Shown one piece after another: positions 13,330 to 26,809 of a stretch of 64,000 nucleotides of DNA (the stretch's first letter is position 1; every line of letters begins with the position of its first letter). The stretch comes from Cricetomys ansorgei (lineage: Eukaryota > Chordata > Mammalia > Rodentia > Nesomyidae): the NCBI GenBank assembly GCA_026225945.1, contig JAMJFZ010000289.1, positions 3,656,501 to 3,720,500 of the forward strand, read 5' to 3'. The notes beneath the pieces are model-generated. The model ran no database searches and had not been told where the DNA came from. It saw only the letters and a program-made list of their open reading frames with translations. Both the position numbers and the translations under genes were made by a program.

Positions 13330-14400
13330 TTAGAAATGTGAAACTTAAAAGGAAGATGCAGCTATTACTACTAATTCTATAGAAATGGATTTTTAGTATC
13401 AACTTATATACTAACAAATTAGATAACTTAGAAGAAATGGATAATTTTCTGGTATTTAGTCCACTGAAAGAGACTTACTGTAGAACATCAGAATCCATTT
13501 AAAGGACTAAAGAAGTTAAATTAATAATCAAGAAAAGTCAGGACCAAATAGTTTCATGCTGAATTCTCACAAGTAGTAGGCAAGAACTATCACTAACCAG
13601 TCATGAACTCTTTTCTAAAAATAAAAGCAGAATACCCAAGTCAGACAAATATTTGAGAAAGGTAAACTGCATATCTTGTGAGTTGACTGTAGCATCTTCA
13701 ATAAAATGTTAACAAAGGACATGTAGCATCAGGGGTAAATGATCAAACACCATCCACATGTAAATTTAATTACAGAATGAAAGGCTGGTTTAACATCTGG
13801 GAATCAAACAATGTAAGACACTGTATTCAAAAAATAAATGATAGGAATGGATGATAGTATAAGTAATGTGAAAAGAAAAGCTTTCAAGGAAGATCATTTT
13901 TTATGAAGATGGTAGTGATAAATGGGAGAAATCTCTACTTAATAAATGCATTTAGAAACAAAATTCCAGCTACCATCACTCTCAACACAAAAGAAAATGG
14001 CTAGTCTCAAATTTTATTGATCATTATAAAGGACATTTGGTTAGAAATTCTATCTAGGTGGTTAATATGACAAGAAAAGAAGGCAGGCATCCAGAGATTC
14101 CCCAACCAAATTTTAGAGATGGAGATTGGAAAGATATAATAAATGAAAAAGAAACTTAAAAACAAAGCATGTCTTAGAAGACCCATGGTTCCCAGCTTTA
14201 AAACATATACAGAGGCAAAGTAATCAAGACAACTTGGTGATAGAACACAGATGTTTAAATAAATGCAAAGGAATTCTTTGTCTATATATAAATCAAGATA
14301 TTTACAGTCGAATGAATTTTGGAAATTATGGCAAAGATTTTTATAAGAATATACTTTTTCATAGATGTTATGAAGCACCTGGATCTCCAAGTCCAGTCTA
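13330..14400 (+). repeat. Degraded L1 ORF2 (reverse-transcriptase part), sense
   Basis: Landmarks of L1 ORF2 appear in order: GATAACTTAGAAGAAATGGA near 13420, AAGAAAAGTCAGGACCAAAT near 13530, the GGCTGGTTTAACATC segment near 13790, and an A-rich AAAGCTTTCAAG. These correspond to the region entering the L1 reverse-transcriptase domain. It is full of stops. A 156-codon minus-strand open frame at 14007-14477 is antisense to this L1 or its flank, so I do not call it a gene. Confidence 0.7.
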
Positions 14401-15014
14401 TGCTGGAAAACATTTTCTGTATTTACATTAAAACTGACTGAATCCACAACATCCAACAAGTTATACATTTTATGCACATGAAATACAGCTGATCAGTCAC
14501 AACAATTTGACTCATTTGCTAAATTAATATTGATGCAAAAATATTATGCTTGCAACAGAGCCCATTGATTGAATTTCAAGTTTGACCTTTGTCTGAGCTA
14601 GCAACATACAGTATACTCTCACAATACAGCTTGGCTTTGTGGAGCTGTGGTTTGCACTCAGTCACACGATCACAGGTTTAACAAATGATCCTCCATGCTG
14701 TGGTCTACTAAGATTATGGTGTTTTCTATTTTAGCTGTATTGAATATATTTTGTCATCATATTTTCAACTTACAATGGGTTAATTTGCATGCAGCACTGC
14801 TGTCAACTGAGGAGCATTTATAGGAATGTTGATATATATTAGAATTTAAAAGTTTATTCCAAGTTAAAAAAATTAATCTACAAAACATCCCATTGACTTG
14901 AAAGTAAGAATAAACAAACCAAGAATTAAAAATATTTTGGAGGATACCTATGAAGGGGATTTGGTGTAAACTTGGGACAGCCTGCTAATATGTACAGAAT
15001 TCAGGCAGTGCGAT

Positions 15015-15440
15015 AATTATCTTTGACTGTTAAGTTGACTGGACCCAAAGTAGTACCAGGGGTTATTAAAGCACATTTCAGTCTGTAAAGGAATTCCTAG
15101 AGATTGACATAGAGGAAAACATGAGAGATAGAAAGATTTCCCTAATGGCCTTGGCTACTGAATAGAGGCAAAGCGGTAGGGGAAAGCCAGGCAGTAAGTG
15201 TAAGATATGATCTTTCTCAGGATGTGCCTCTATTCCTGCTGCCTTTGTCTTCATATTTTGACACAAATTCCTTGAGTCTTCAACTTGGATTCACAAGAAT
15301 GATTCTCCCAAAAGCTTGCAAATCTGTAGCCTTTAGCTGGGGCTACATATCCTCTACCTTATCAGAAGGCTTCCAGTCTTGAGCTGAACAGTTTCTGCAT
15401 TTGCTCTAGGGTACAGATGGTACAGTTTTGGACATTTGAA
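15015..15440 (+). repeat. Possible MaLR-like LTR remnant
   Basis: The phrase TTGACTGTTAAGTTGACTGG near 15020 and a pyrimidine-rich segment CTCTATTCCTGCTGCC near 15230 resemble rodent MaLR-type LTRs. Limits and family are uncertain. Confidence 0.28.
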
Positions 15441-15730
15441 ATATGTAGACATTTTAACAAAGAGCATTTTGACTACATATGTATTTTACTGCATCTGTGT
15501 GTCTTGAGAACAATGCCAAAATCAGGTAATGCAGGATGTGTGTAAATGTTATGAAATGGTTATAATTTCTTTACATCATATGGATATATGAAAATTGTGA
15601 ATTGTGTGTTTTCAAGTATTTAACTTTAAGTAATGTGAAGTATAACTCAATACAAATTTTTGAAAGCTGAGATACCACTTTACCCATTAGAATAATAGAA
15701 TAACTTTAAGAATGTTTGGTTGCTAGTAAT

Positions 15731-16110
15731 GTCATAAGCTGCATAAAAGTCTTACCAACATTATGCCTAAATATGAGCTGAAGAAGAAAGACATAAATAG
15801 AAAGTCAAAGGTAGCAGGGAAAATCCCACAAGGCTTCAATCCTACACAAAGAATTACAGGGAATAAGGAATGCTGAGAGCAGGTGAAATAATCTACCAGA
15901 TAATGGACAGCAACTGCTGATCTAATACCAAACTGTTGTTCTAAACATAGTATCACATGGAATGAACAGATTATTTTTATGAATATATGTCTATAAAATA
16001 ACAATAAAAAAGAGGCATTGTATTTAAAAGAGAGCAGGAGGGTATATGGAAGGATTTGATAGGAGAAAATGGAAGGGAGAAATATTGTAATTATATTATC
16101 TAAAAAAAAG
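15731..16110 (+). repeat. Rodent L1 3' UTR, 3'-truncated insertion
   Basis: Contains AATCCTACACAAAGAATTAC, GGAATAAGGAATGCTGAGAG and GAGAGCAGGAGGGTATATGG, and ends in ATTATCTAAAAAAAAG. This order is characteristic of murine/cricetid L1 3' UTRs. A 144-codon antisense open frame at 15732-16166 is a by-product. Confidence 0.75.
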
Positions 16111-17756
16111 AATTTATAATTGGAGTTTGAATGTATTTTGTTGAGGTGGTAAAATGCTAATGCCACTTTGTGTGTGTATTTTTCAATCTACTACAGTTGT
16201 ATAATGATATGATACTCTTCAAGAAATGAGCTTCAAATATCTTCCTAAAAGTAGAGTCACAAAATGCTAATCAAAATAAACATTGATAAGTGTCTGAAAA
16301 TGTGTAAGTAGTATGATTGTATGGATATTCTTAACTGAAAACGAAAAAAGGGCATATCCTGTATATAATTATAGAACATGGGCGAGAAGGTTTGCTGGTA
16401 CCCTAGCTAAAAATTAAGACTCATGAGGAATGGGCAAATAGAAATTTCTATTGTTTTCAAATTATACTGAAATTTAGTTATGATTTTAAATTATTCATTT
16501 TTAAAAACTAATAATAATTTTAGTATTTAATTATTTCTTTTTTATTTATGTACTATTCAACTTTATAGTTAATTTTAAACTGAACACATATGTAGTAACA
16601 AAACTTTAAAATGTATATGTCTGTTTACTGTACCATAACTTTGAAAACACTGCAATTTAAACCTATGCAAGAATATATCTTTTAAAATGTCAGGTGTAGT
16701 TTTTCTTGAACAGTGCATGATTACTATCTGCACTGATGTGCTTGGATTCTGAATTACCCTTTCTTTTTCTTTGTTTGTTTAAACATGTCCTTCAAAGTAA
16801 TACAAAATATATTTCTAATGGGAAACAAAAACATAAAATGAAGTTCATTATAGAAAGCTCTTTTTTTTTTCAGAAAATATTTTCTTCTGGTGAATTCACA
16901 GATCCACAAAATGTTAATGAAGAAGAAAATTCACTCCATCATAAAGAATGGCACAAAAAAATTGAAAAAGTTCAATTATTCCAAAGCTGGAAATTCAGAT
17001 GGCATTGACGCAGCCACAGGATAGGATGTAACAGGCCATTGAAATACTGTGTGATAGGAACAGCTGATGGCACAGGAAAGAGACTGTCCATTAAAGGTAT
17101 ACATTATAAACATTCAAAAGTTATCATTACATAGTTATAATGATCCCACTGCAAACACATTTACTAGAATGAAGATTATTGTACAAATTTCAAAGAATCT
17201 CAATTACGTATGATATTTGTTATTCACTTTTTATTTTTCATATATGCCATTTCCGTGAAACCTGGAGGAATCTGCTGTGCAGTTGTGCATCAAGAACTTA
17301 GCAATCAAACTTTGCACTCTGATTATCTTACTTCAGATCGCATCCTCCATAGACATGTAAGGAAAGAGCTTTAAAAATTGTTATGTGAATGTGATTGTGC
17401 CTCGAAGTCTTGAAAGCTGCTTTGTAGTTTTTCTTTCCTTTTCATATTTCAATTAGTCTTCAAAGAACTAGGTTTTCTTGTGACATTTTGAAAGACACTT
17501 ACTTTGGTTGACCTTCATCAGATACCCTCCTTTCTGTAGTTTTCGTACTACCCATTTCCAATTAATCACCTCCATCAACAATATTCTAGCTTTCACTTTG
17601 ATATCATATATGTTGTATGACTCTATCTAACTTTCTCTATTGATTCCTCTTTTGGGAGACCATTATGGCCCCCTTTCTAGTTTCCTAGCATGTATACGAC
17701 GCCTTCTCACATAAATATACATCTATAAAATTTAAAGGCTATGGTTCACATATGAC
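16111..17756. other. AT-rich DNA; one weak exon-like segment
   Basis: No repeat named. At 16860-16874 a T-run plus CAG precedes an open stretch to 17008, giving an acceptor-like look. No clear donor follows in frame and the encoded lysine-rich segment matches nothing I know. I do not call an exon. Confidence 0.35.
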
Positions 17757-17846
17757 TTTGTTCTTTCCTTCTTCCTTTCTTCTTTCCTTACTTCCTCCCT
17801 TTCTTTCTTTCCTTCCCTCCCTACTTCCTTATTTCTTTATTTCTTT
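17757..17846. repeat. Imperfect (CTTT/CCTT)n pyrimidine tract
   Basis: About 90 bases almost entirely C and T, built from CTTTC and CTTCC units. It abuts an antisense B1, so it probably grew from that SINE's A-rich tail. Confidence 0.9.
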
Positions 17847-17988
17847 GAAATAAACAGTGCCTCAATAGGTAACCCAAGATGTCATAAAACTTGCTATTTA
17901 GAACAGTCTGATATCAAACTCACAGAAATCTGCCTGACTTTGCTTCCTGAGTGCTGAGATTTAAAGTGTATATCATTATGCCAGGCTA
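17847..17988 (-). repeat. B1 SINE, antisense, diverged
   Basis: The + strand shows TCAAACTCACAGAAATCTGC, GAGTGCTGAGATTTAAAG and ends CATTATGCCAGGCT, the reverse complement of a B1. It is clearly older than the copies at 1.9 and 7.1 kb. Confidence 0.85.
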
Positions 17989-17999
17989 CAATGCATACA

Positions 18000-18825
18000 T
18001 GAGGAAACATATAGCATTGGACTTTCTTATTTTGGGCCACCTCACTTAATAGAATATTTTCTGGTTCCATCCATTTTTGTGCAAATTTAATTTTCATATT
18101 GCTCAATAAAATTCTATTGACTCTATATACCACATTTACAATTTATCTGTTTGAGGTACATTTATTCTCTTTCCGTACGACTGTGAATAGAACATCAATA
18201 ATTATGGATGAGCAAGTAGTAAGTGCTAGACCTGTGCCACAGGGTAGCTCTATTTCCTGCTTTCTGATACATGGCCGCACTCGCATTTCCACAGTGACTC
18301 TCCAGTTTGCGTTCTCACCACGAGGGAGCAGGTGTTCTTCTCTCACACACTCACCAGCATTTATTGTCATTGTTTGATGGCTGCTACTCTGACACAAGTG
18401 AAATGGAATCTCAATAGAGCATTAGTTTGCATCTCTCTGATGGCTAAGGATGTTGAAACGCATTTAAAATATAAACTGGTCACCATATTTCTGGTTTTGT
18501 AAACTGTTTGATTCCTTGGCTCAGTTTTAATTGGGGTGTTTATTATTTGTCATTTGAGATTTTTTTTTTCTGATATGAATTCTCTGTCAGTTATATAGCT
18601 GGTAAAGATATTATATTGCTTTGTAGGATATCTACTTGTTTTATCTTGCTCTGTCTGTTCATTTGGTTAACCATTTCCTTTGCTGTAGAGGTTTTTAATC
18701 TCATGAAATCCTATTTGTTGACTGTGGTTCTTATCTCCTAAGTAATGGAGTCCTGGTCAGAAAGTCCTTACCTAGGCTTATATCTTGAAGTATATTTTCC
18801 TCATATTTTTCTCTAGTGGAGCTAA
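18000..18825 (-). repeat. L1 ORF2 3' end, antisense
   Basis: The + strand carries antisense L1 landmarks in order: TTCTGGTTCCATCCATTTT (18060), CTCACCAGCATTTATTGTCA (18350), TGATGGCTAAGGATGTTGAA (18438), TTAATTGGGGTGTTTATT (18530), and CTTTGCTGTAGAGGTTTTT (18680). These cover the cysteine-rich C-terminal part of ORF2. It is an old, diverged copy. Confidence 0.8.
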
Positions 18826-19079
18826 AACTTGTTGAGTGCCCAAGATGTTACGATGGGACTAGTCCTAAAAGGCACTGATCACTTTAAAAATGCCAAACTC
18901 TACATCCTGAAGAGTTCAAGTCGTGCCTCCCTACAGCTCCCTTTGAGCAGACAATTCAGCAGCTTGTCTGTGTCATGCCCTAACAGCAGCTCCTGTTTTA
19001 TGAACCCAACTTGGCCTAACTTGGCTCATCCATGCTTTCTGTTTTGTATACTATGTTGACATAGATTATTAGATGTGAC

Positions 19080-19455
19080 TCTCCATCAGCCCAAAGGTTA
19101 TAAAAAAGTCATATAAGAGATGAACATTTGTCCTCTAAGGGAGCAACAAGCTCTTCCCCTGGGACAGACAAAGCTTTGTCACAAAGGAAGCAAAGGTGAC
19201 AGCTTTCCCCATTGAGATGGGAGGAGCCTTAAGGCTGGAGTCCACTAAATTGACTGTGTTGAGCACTTGCTTGAAGTAAAGCAAGCCAAATAAGCAGTTT
19301 CCTTCTATGATTCCTGCTTCTACTTGAGTTGTTTCCTTGACTTTCCTCAAGGATGTATTATGATATGGAAGTATAAGCAAAGAAAACTTTTACTTTTCTC
19401 CTCAAGTTGCTTTTTGTTAGTGTTATATCACAGTAGCAGAGAGGCAAACTAGGAA
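19080..19455 (+). mobile_element. MaLR-like LTR (ORR1/MT type)
   Basis: The 3' half reads CTTGACTTTCCTCAAGGATG, TTTCTCCTCAAGTTGCTTTT and ends AGAGAGGCAAACTAGGA, matching the 3' end of rodent MaLR LTRs. The 5' limit is uncertain. Confidence 0.5.
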
Positions 19456-20329
19456 AATTTCCAGTATCAGAGCAGCATGTTTCTTAGTAATGAGAACTAA
19501 TAAGAAGTCGTTGTTTTTAAGCTGGTCCTTATAATTGTTACAGAAAGTAGACCATTGATTTGAGCACAGATTTGGTTTCAAGGTACAAAACTTGACTTTT
19601 TGCATACCTAATGTTACTTGCTTAGACCTTTGTAACTTGTTTGAATACTCAAGTTTTCTTTTCAATTCTAGAAAAGCTTCCAGTCATCTTACAAGACACA
19701 ATTACATCAACAAATCAAGAGTCAACAAGCCTGGCTGTGATGATTTTCTCCAAGCAGGTACAGCTGATATCATTAAAACAGCAGCTGTTGGGCCTATACA
19801 ACAGTACTATACAATGACTCCTTAATAAGAGACTACACAGAAGAAACTACATATAAACTATTACCAGTATACTTATTGCTGCACTATGGGGAATGGTAAT
19901 TCCCTAGGTAAATATTAAATAATGCACAAGGCAGCCTTTTTATAGAATTTAGAGTGGTTTTACCATAGCTGTACCTTTTTCTTTTTGAATGAACTTAATG
20001 AACAGATGGAGTTTTATATCAAGAGATAACTAATACTCCCAATGTCTTTGCTCTTTGGCGGTTGTTTCGTAACTCAGAAAAGGAGCTTTTGAGTATATTT
20101 TGAGACAAACATGTTTGGTTCTGAAGTGGGAGAACCAAATCCCATCCAGAGCCTGCTTCTCAGTGAGGTTAAACAACACATGGTAATTTAATGTATACAC
20201 AAAAGACATGTTTCCCTTTAAACTTATATCCTTGTAACTGGTTTCTGCTTATCATCTGTTGGGCCGTATTTTGCGTATAGGTAGTGGCACATACATAGAA
20301 TAGTCAACAACTTTCTAGTTTAAGGCCCA
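19456..20329. other. Unique DNA, no gene seen
   Basis: No exon or named repeat recognised. The open frame at 19592-19825 has no recognisable motif. Confidence 0.4.
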
Positions 20330-21200
20330 CTCTACAAGTTGAATGAAACCCATGCCTGACACTGCTCAGGTAGCCAAGAACCTCAGTCTAGAAAGGCCTG
20401 GGTCCTAGGAGAAAACCAAATATCATTGTTCTGCTAAAGGAACATTGTTCTGCTAAAATGACTCTTGGTGCTGTTCTGCTGCACCTACATAGCAGTACCT
20501 TGCTCCCATCACCAGAGAAGCTTCTGCTTACAGTATGTGGGAATTAGTGCAGAGACCCACAACTGGACTCTGTGTGGAGAGTGAGATACCTTGGAACATT
20601 CAGTTCTTCATCCATCCCCTCCGCTCAGAGCTCAGGAAGCCATGTGGCAGAGGAGCAGAAAGATTTTAAGAGCCAGAGGGTATGAATGACTCCATGGGAC
20701 CAATGTTTTCATGACAGAACAAGATTGATGCACATATGAACTCACAGAGACTACAGTGTCTTGCTTATAGTCTTTACAGGTTCAAGCCAAATGGTGCTGA
20801 GAAAGGAAGGAGACACCAACCTCTATCCTTAACCAAGAAGCTCTCTGTAATTGGCATCCACTTGCAAAGGAAAATTTAGTTCTCTACACATATAAGGTAG
20901 ACCTCATGACCAGCAGTAGATGGCCACCACAAAATGAACTCAATGCTATTTTTTATATGCACCTTGTCTCATATCACTTTGTTTGGCTTTCTCTTAGTAG
21001 TCTTTTGATTGTATATTATGTGTTCTGATTTAGTGTTTTTTATGGATTTTTCTTTTTCACTTTTAATTATTTGGTATTTTAATTATTTATGGTGTATGGT
21101 GTTGGGTTGGTGCAAAGTGGAGAGGACGTGGAAGAAGTTGCAGGAGACAAAACTGAATGGAGTAGATCCTATGAAAATTTTACTTTCAATAAAATCATTG
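20330..21200 (+). repeat. Lx-type L1 3' UTR, sense
   Basis: Contains CACCAGAGAAGCTTCTGC, AGCTCAGGAAGCCATGTGG, GAACTCACAGAGACTACAG and AAATGAACTCAATGCTATTT, ending CTTTCAATAAAATCATT with the AATAAA signal. The A-tail is replaced by a short (TG)n at 21201-21215. This order is the signature of rodent Lx/L1 3' UTRs. Confidence 0.8.
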
Positions 21201-21219
21201 TGTGTGTGTGTACGTGTAT

Positions 21220-22040
21220 AGTTAACAAATTAAAAGTAAATGAATAGAATCTTTATAGTCTATAAAGTTATAAGTTACAGTGAGCATCCATGATCAAGAA
21301 TATCTGGCATTCTCAATACCTGGCACTCCCTGGGTGGAACCAGGTAACCAGCTGCTTGGAAACCTATACATACAATATGTTTGTGTCTGTAAACTGATGC
21401 AGACAACCTATCAAACTTAATATCATCTATTTTTCTTTAGACCCTGCCAGCAAGAAGGCTCTGTAAATGTAGGCATGTCTGAATTTTCCCACAATCTCCT
21501 TCAAGGGAAACAGCACAAGGGACACTGTAGTATTGGTTGCTGACAAAAGCACATCAGGGTTTTTTTGTTTGAGTGTTGGAATGTTAATTCTATCTAGTGT
21601 TTGAGAAGGAAACTGGGTGGCAAATTTGGGAAAATTTTGACACCAGTTTGTCCCATCTTCAAGAAGATGGAGGAAAGAAAGAGGAAAGAAAGACAATAGC
21701 TTAGTATTGTCCTTTCTCTACCTGCCTTTGATACTCAGCCAATATGAGAGGGGAATATCCAGCCTATCAACAGAGAGCAGCTGGTCTGATCTATTCTGTC
21801 CAAAGAAGAGTAGTGACACTTCCACACCTACCCTCAGCTCAGTCACCTTTCATCTCTGCTTCCTTTCCTGTCTTTATTAGGGCCATATCATCCCTCTTGT
21901 CCTTCTACCAGGTACTTGGGCCCAGACACCTACAGCTCCCTGTGCATCTGAGATATTTGACGGTACTCAGAGCACTTGACTGACCAGAAATGCTTACGTA
22001 GCGATATAAAATTTAAAACAGATGACCTCAATAACACACT
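21220..22040. other. Unique DNA, no gene seen
   Basis: No named repeat or exon is recognised. Base composition is more balanced than in the first 10 kb. Confidence 0.4.
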
Positions 22041-22044
22041 GGAA

Positions 22045-22285
22045 GCCCGTTTACCAAGTTCACTGAGCAAATGCTCTGTGATTGGCTTGCTATGTGGTAG
22101 GTTTGCTATGTGATGGGCTCCACTCTTCTCTAGTCTCACGTAATTCCAAAATTCAGGATCAAGACATTTCCAGTGATGAGTAATTCATCCAGGTTCATAG
22201 ACCTGGAGATGGCGCCAGATGAAGAAATTACAGAGGTAGACTTGAGTCCATCATGCCACTCTCCAACTGCCAAAGGGTCTACTAG
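22045..22285 (+). repeat. Possible MIR SINE remnant
   Basis: The stretch keeps a MIR-like order. CACTGAGCAAATGCTCTGTG comes first, then an AATTCATCCAGGTTCATAG segment resembling the MIR core, then GTAGACTTGAGTCCATC. It is strongly diverged, as expected for an element predating eutherian radiation. Confidence 0.4.
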
Positions 22286-22289
22286 AGAG

Positions 22290-24599
22290 AACCCCAAAGC
22301 TAGAATGCATTATAGGTAGATTCTCCCTAAAATGTCTATAATTTGGCTTCTGCTTCATTTTGGGACCCATTTACCTACTAGTTTATCAATTTTCCAAGTG
22401 TTATTCATTTGCAACATCCTAGCAACACTATTAAAATGAGATACCTATTATCAGCCACAGCTGACAGGCAGGGCTGGCCCTCCCTCACAGCCTCTGAAGC
22501 CTATCACATTCCTATCTTTTCCCCAAATGAACCAGTTGGTTGCGTTTTGAGGAGAAAACTCCTGGTTATTTAGGCTTCACATCTGTTACTTGACCCTGGG
22601 TGTAGTGTTACTCGTCTGAAACATATTCGTGTGGCTCTTTGGTCCTTTCAGATTCAGCTTGCAAGTTTCAAATATTCAAGACATCACTACTTGCCTATAC
22701 TCTCCACATCTTTCAACACGAATTGGCTATTTATCTACTTTCCACATTATACTTCACTAACACTGCCATGAGGCCAAGGGTTCAAAATAGCCCCTAGGAC
22801 GTAGAGTGCCATCATCAGAGAGTAGGTGGATCTTCAATGAGGAGAGGCCTAAAGCCATCCCAGGTGGGGAAGGAGGGTTCTAAGTAAGAACAAAAGCCCT
22901 CATAGTCCCAAGTATCAAGATTGAAGGGTCCACTGTGAAACTGGAGCCCATTTGGAAGGACCCTCTTGGCAGCTACAGTAACAATGTTCTTTAATTGGTA
23001 TCTGCAGATACCCTGCCCATAGGGACCAAGCCAGAGGCAGAGTACAGGGGTGGAAAATCAGTGTTGCGAACAGGGTAGGCACTGAGATGAGATGCTATAC
23101 CCTGCCCCTCTTAACCACGGGACGTGAGAACCAAGAAGAAAGAAATCACCCCAGGTGCTCAGAACATGATCTGACTGTATGTCCCCAACACTTGATCCCT
23201 TTTTGTCTCCAAACACTACAGCAGTGAGTGGTTTCTGCCACACCTTGTATACCACTCTGTTACTTCTAGGGATTTTCTTCATTGAAAGCACTTTAAAAAC
23301 CGGTAGTATTTAAGGAACACTTGGAGCTGCAACAACTTCTTTATCTTTACCTAACAAGAAACCAATGCACTTAGCTAGAAACCCATGTCAATATCTACTC
23401 CCAGCTGTGGGTCCTCTTTTTTCCTGTTGATAGTTACATTCTCAGATTGGTATTTTTTATCATAGGCCATTGTTTATACCCCAGCTTATATTTAGGCCAG
23501 GAGAAAAATATCAGGCATTCTTCTCTTAAGTCTTAAGGATTAAAGAGATCCACAGGGGAAGGATTCAGTTTGGGGAGCCTTTTCTGTCTCATCTGTAAGG
23601 TAAATGAAGGCATACTTGGTCATCTTCCAGATTGTCTTTGTCTTTCTCTCTGAGCTTCATCTAAAAATGTGCTTGCTTCTTTACTAATGAGGACATAGGT
23701 ACTTATATCTATTTCTTCCTCATTGGCAACCATGAAGAACGAGGTACCTGTCCAGTAGTTTGCTCTTCCAATGTGACTCTTTAATATCCTGTGAGCTTAA
23801 TGAAATCTTAGTCTTATCAATAGTACATGATCTATATTCAAATAAAAATCTACAGTCACTCCTTCCTTTAAGTCATTTTTTGCTCATTTATAATCTATAA
23901 GCAAGAATGATAAGTAGTCACAGTAAATAATTACCCAGACATACCTGTACACATTATAGAATATATAATGTTTCTTCCTTTTTATGTCCTCACCTGTTTA
24001 TGTCATAGCAACTGGAAAATAAGGACAAATTTTGGGTTGCCTAAGGAATAATGACGATGGAAATGAAACATCCAGTAAGGATAGAGTACTGTATATCCCT
24101 CAGATTAAAAGGGCATCGGAGATGCTGGATAGAAAGAGGCCTCACAGAGTCCTCAGCTCTATCTTCCCACCCAAGATGGCTGGCTTATTCTGCTTCACGT
24201 CAGGCTGTTACAGACAGCAGCTTGTCTAGTGCCTGGCCCTGGGCTGCTGGAAATACACAGGAACTTTTCAATTCTAGCCATCTTCTTGCTAGAGGCACAT
24301 GGATGGAAAACTCTCACATTCCACTTAGAAAAAAGTAAATGTATTTTCTTCATGGACACACTATTGCAGTGATTCTGAAGGACCCCAAGGTCTCATGCAA
24401 GTTTGTTTAGGCAAGCTATCTAAATCTGTGCTGCATCCTCAGGCCCTAGAGTTAATATATTTGAAAGACTTTTCCAACTCCCTCATCAGCCTTGAAACCT
24501 CCAGGTCCCAGAGTCTTTTGCAAGGATAGCATGGATTGAAATAAGGTATGGTAAAGCTTTCTGCCATATTTTTTGTTTATAAACCATTTGGCTTTCCAG
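22290..24599. other. Unique DNA, no gene seen
   Basis: No exon or repeat that I can name. The part around 22780-23290 is somewhat richer in G and C. Open frames at 23058-23291 and 24032-24338 have no recognisable domain. Confidence 0.4.
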
Positions 24600-26690
24600 G
24601 GTCTTTTATTTTTTGTGTGCCCCCAAATGAATTTTAGGATTGTATATTTTTGTATTCTGTGAAGAATAACACTTGAATTTTGGTGGGGATTCTATTGGAT
24701 CTGTAGATTGCTTTAGGTAATTTTGTGATATTGATTCTGCCAGTTCATGATTATGAGAGGTTTTTCCATTTTCTAATGTCTTCTTCAATTTTTTTTATAT
24801 TGTGTTTTAAAGTTTTCATATAAGCGATCACATTCACTCAGTTCCTTAGTTAAGTTTATTCCAGGTTTTGTTTCTTGTAAGACAATTGTGAGTGAAATTG
24901 TTTCCCTGATTTAATTCCAAGTAATTTTGTTTGTAGTTATAGAAAAGTTCCTAGTATTTGTATGTTAATAGTATATATTGCCACTTTGATGAATGTATTT
25001 CCCAGTTCAAAGATATATGGTGGAATCTAAAAAAATCTCTTAAGTGTAGAATTAATTCATATGCAAATAAGGACATTTTTACTTGCCTCTTTCTTATATG
25101 GGCCCTTTACTTGTTTTTCTTGTCTTACTGCTTTATCTAAGACACATGGCATTACATTTAATGCCAATAAGAAATGGACACCCTTGTCGTTTCCTGATTT
25201 TAGTAGAAATGCTTAGGTGTTTTTTTCCATTTAATATAATAATAGATATATGCTTCATATATAGCCTTTATTATGTGTGATGGGTTCCTTCTGAGTTTTA
25301 AGAAGCTCAGGTTTTATTAAAGGCCATTTACAAATCTATGAAGATGAGTATGTAATGCCCATCCCTGAATTCGTTTATGCAATGAATTATATGTATTGAT
25401 TTGTGTATGTTGATCCATCTCTGGATCTGTGGAGTCAAGCTAACTTGATTTTTTAATGTTTTCTAGAATTTAGTATGTAATAGTTCTTGAGGTTATATCT
25501 ATGTTCATCAAGGATATTGATCTATTGTTTTCTTTTTGTTGTTTTTGCTGTATACCTATCTGGTTTGGGTATCAAGATAATGCTAGATTTGAAGAAAGGG
25601 TTTTGTACTGCTCCTTCATTTCATAATTATTAGAGAATTTAAGAAGCATTGCATGTAATTATTTTTAAAACTCTGGTAGAATTCAGCAGTGAATCCATCT
25701 GGACCTGGGCTTTTTTTAGTCCTAAGATTTTTTTTCTCTTTTAAAGCAGTTTCAATCTGATTTCTTGTTATAGATCTGTTTAAATTGCTTATCTCACTTT
25801 AGTTTAATTTTGGCATGTCATATGCATTTAAAAATTTATCCATTTCTTTTAGATATTCCAATTTAGTAGAACATATGGATATTTTTTTAAATATGTGTTC
25901 TAGTGACTTTTCTGAATGCCATTGGTATCTGTCACAATTGTTAGCTTCTTATCAATAATTTTGTTAATTTGTGTCTTCACTATATTTCATTTGGAACTCT
26001 GACTAAGAGTTTGTTCATTTTATTTATTCTTTTTAAATAATTAACTCTTTGTTTTAATACTTTTTATTATTTTCTTTATTTCCATTTCATTAATTTCTAC
26101 TCTGATTTTAATTATTTCTTCTCATTAACCCTTTGAACTTTCAGTCCTTCACCTTGATCCATTCTCTTGGTGATGATTTTCACAGAGCTTTCTATTTGAT
26201 GCATTATGCTTTTCATTCTAATTTTTTCTTAGCTTTTCCTATCACTTTATTAAATTTCAACTTCATTATTTCACAGACTTTTTCATGTTTTCTTGGGATG
26301 TGTTCAGTTTATGTTTTTCTTTGAGTTTGTTGTACATATTTATAATGATTATTTTGAGTTCTCTTTCTGGAATTTTATGTAATGTACTCACACTGAAGGG
26401 TACTTGTGGAGGATTCTTAATGTCGGAGGTACTATATTGTCATGTCATTTGTGTTTTACTATTGAGACTTGTACATGTGGGGTAAGATGATTGTTTAATA
26501 TTTCTTTCTTTATTTCTTTATTAATATCTGTTTATTTCAGCTCACCTATTTAATTTTAGAAAAAAAATTTGAAGTTTTCTTTTTGTAATGTTTGATACTG
26601 TTATTTTTATTATGTTATCTTTAGGTCTTCCTCCACATTACTAGAGTTCCTGGTATCTGAGAAACATTTGATCAGATTTAATTAGTAAAA
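24600..26690 (-). repeat. Degraded L1 ORF2, antisense, about 2.1 kb
   Basis: Antisense L1 ORF2 runs from its middle towards the reverse-transcriptase N-terminal part. Landmarks are ATTCTATTGGATCTGTAGAT (24690), TAAGTTTATTCCAGGTTTTG (24850), TTGATCCATCTCTGGATCTG (25410), GAATTCAGCAGTGAATCCAT (25680) and CATCTGGACCTGGGC (25697). No frame is intact. It is followed by an ERV solo LTR at 26810. Confidence 0.85.
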
Positions 26691-26809
26691 GAAATATCCT
26701 TTTGTTTCTTCTAGTCACATTTCCCTGTGACATTTGGTCTCAACACAAGGAATTAAATATAACATTGACTAGATTCTGTCCTATACCAAGGCCAGCGCAG
26801 CATGACGTC

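Noticed and set aside
14007..14477. 156-codon minus-strand open frame
   Set aside because: It lies antisense to a degraded L1 ORF2 and its flank and has no domain. AT-rich antisense L1 often gives such frames.
15732..16166. 144-codon minus-strand open frame with hydrophobic stretches
   Set aside because: Antisense to an L1 3' UTR. Hydrophobicity follows from T-rich codons.
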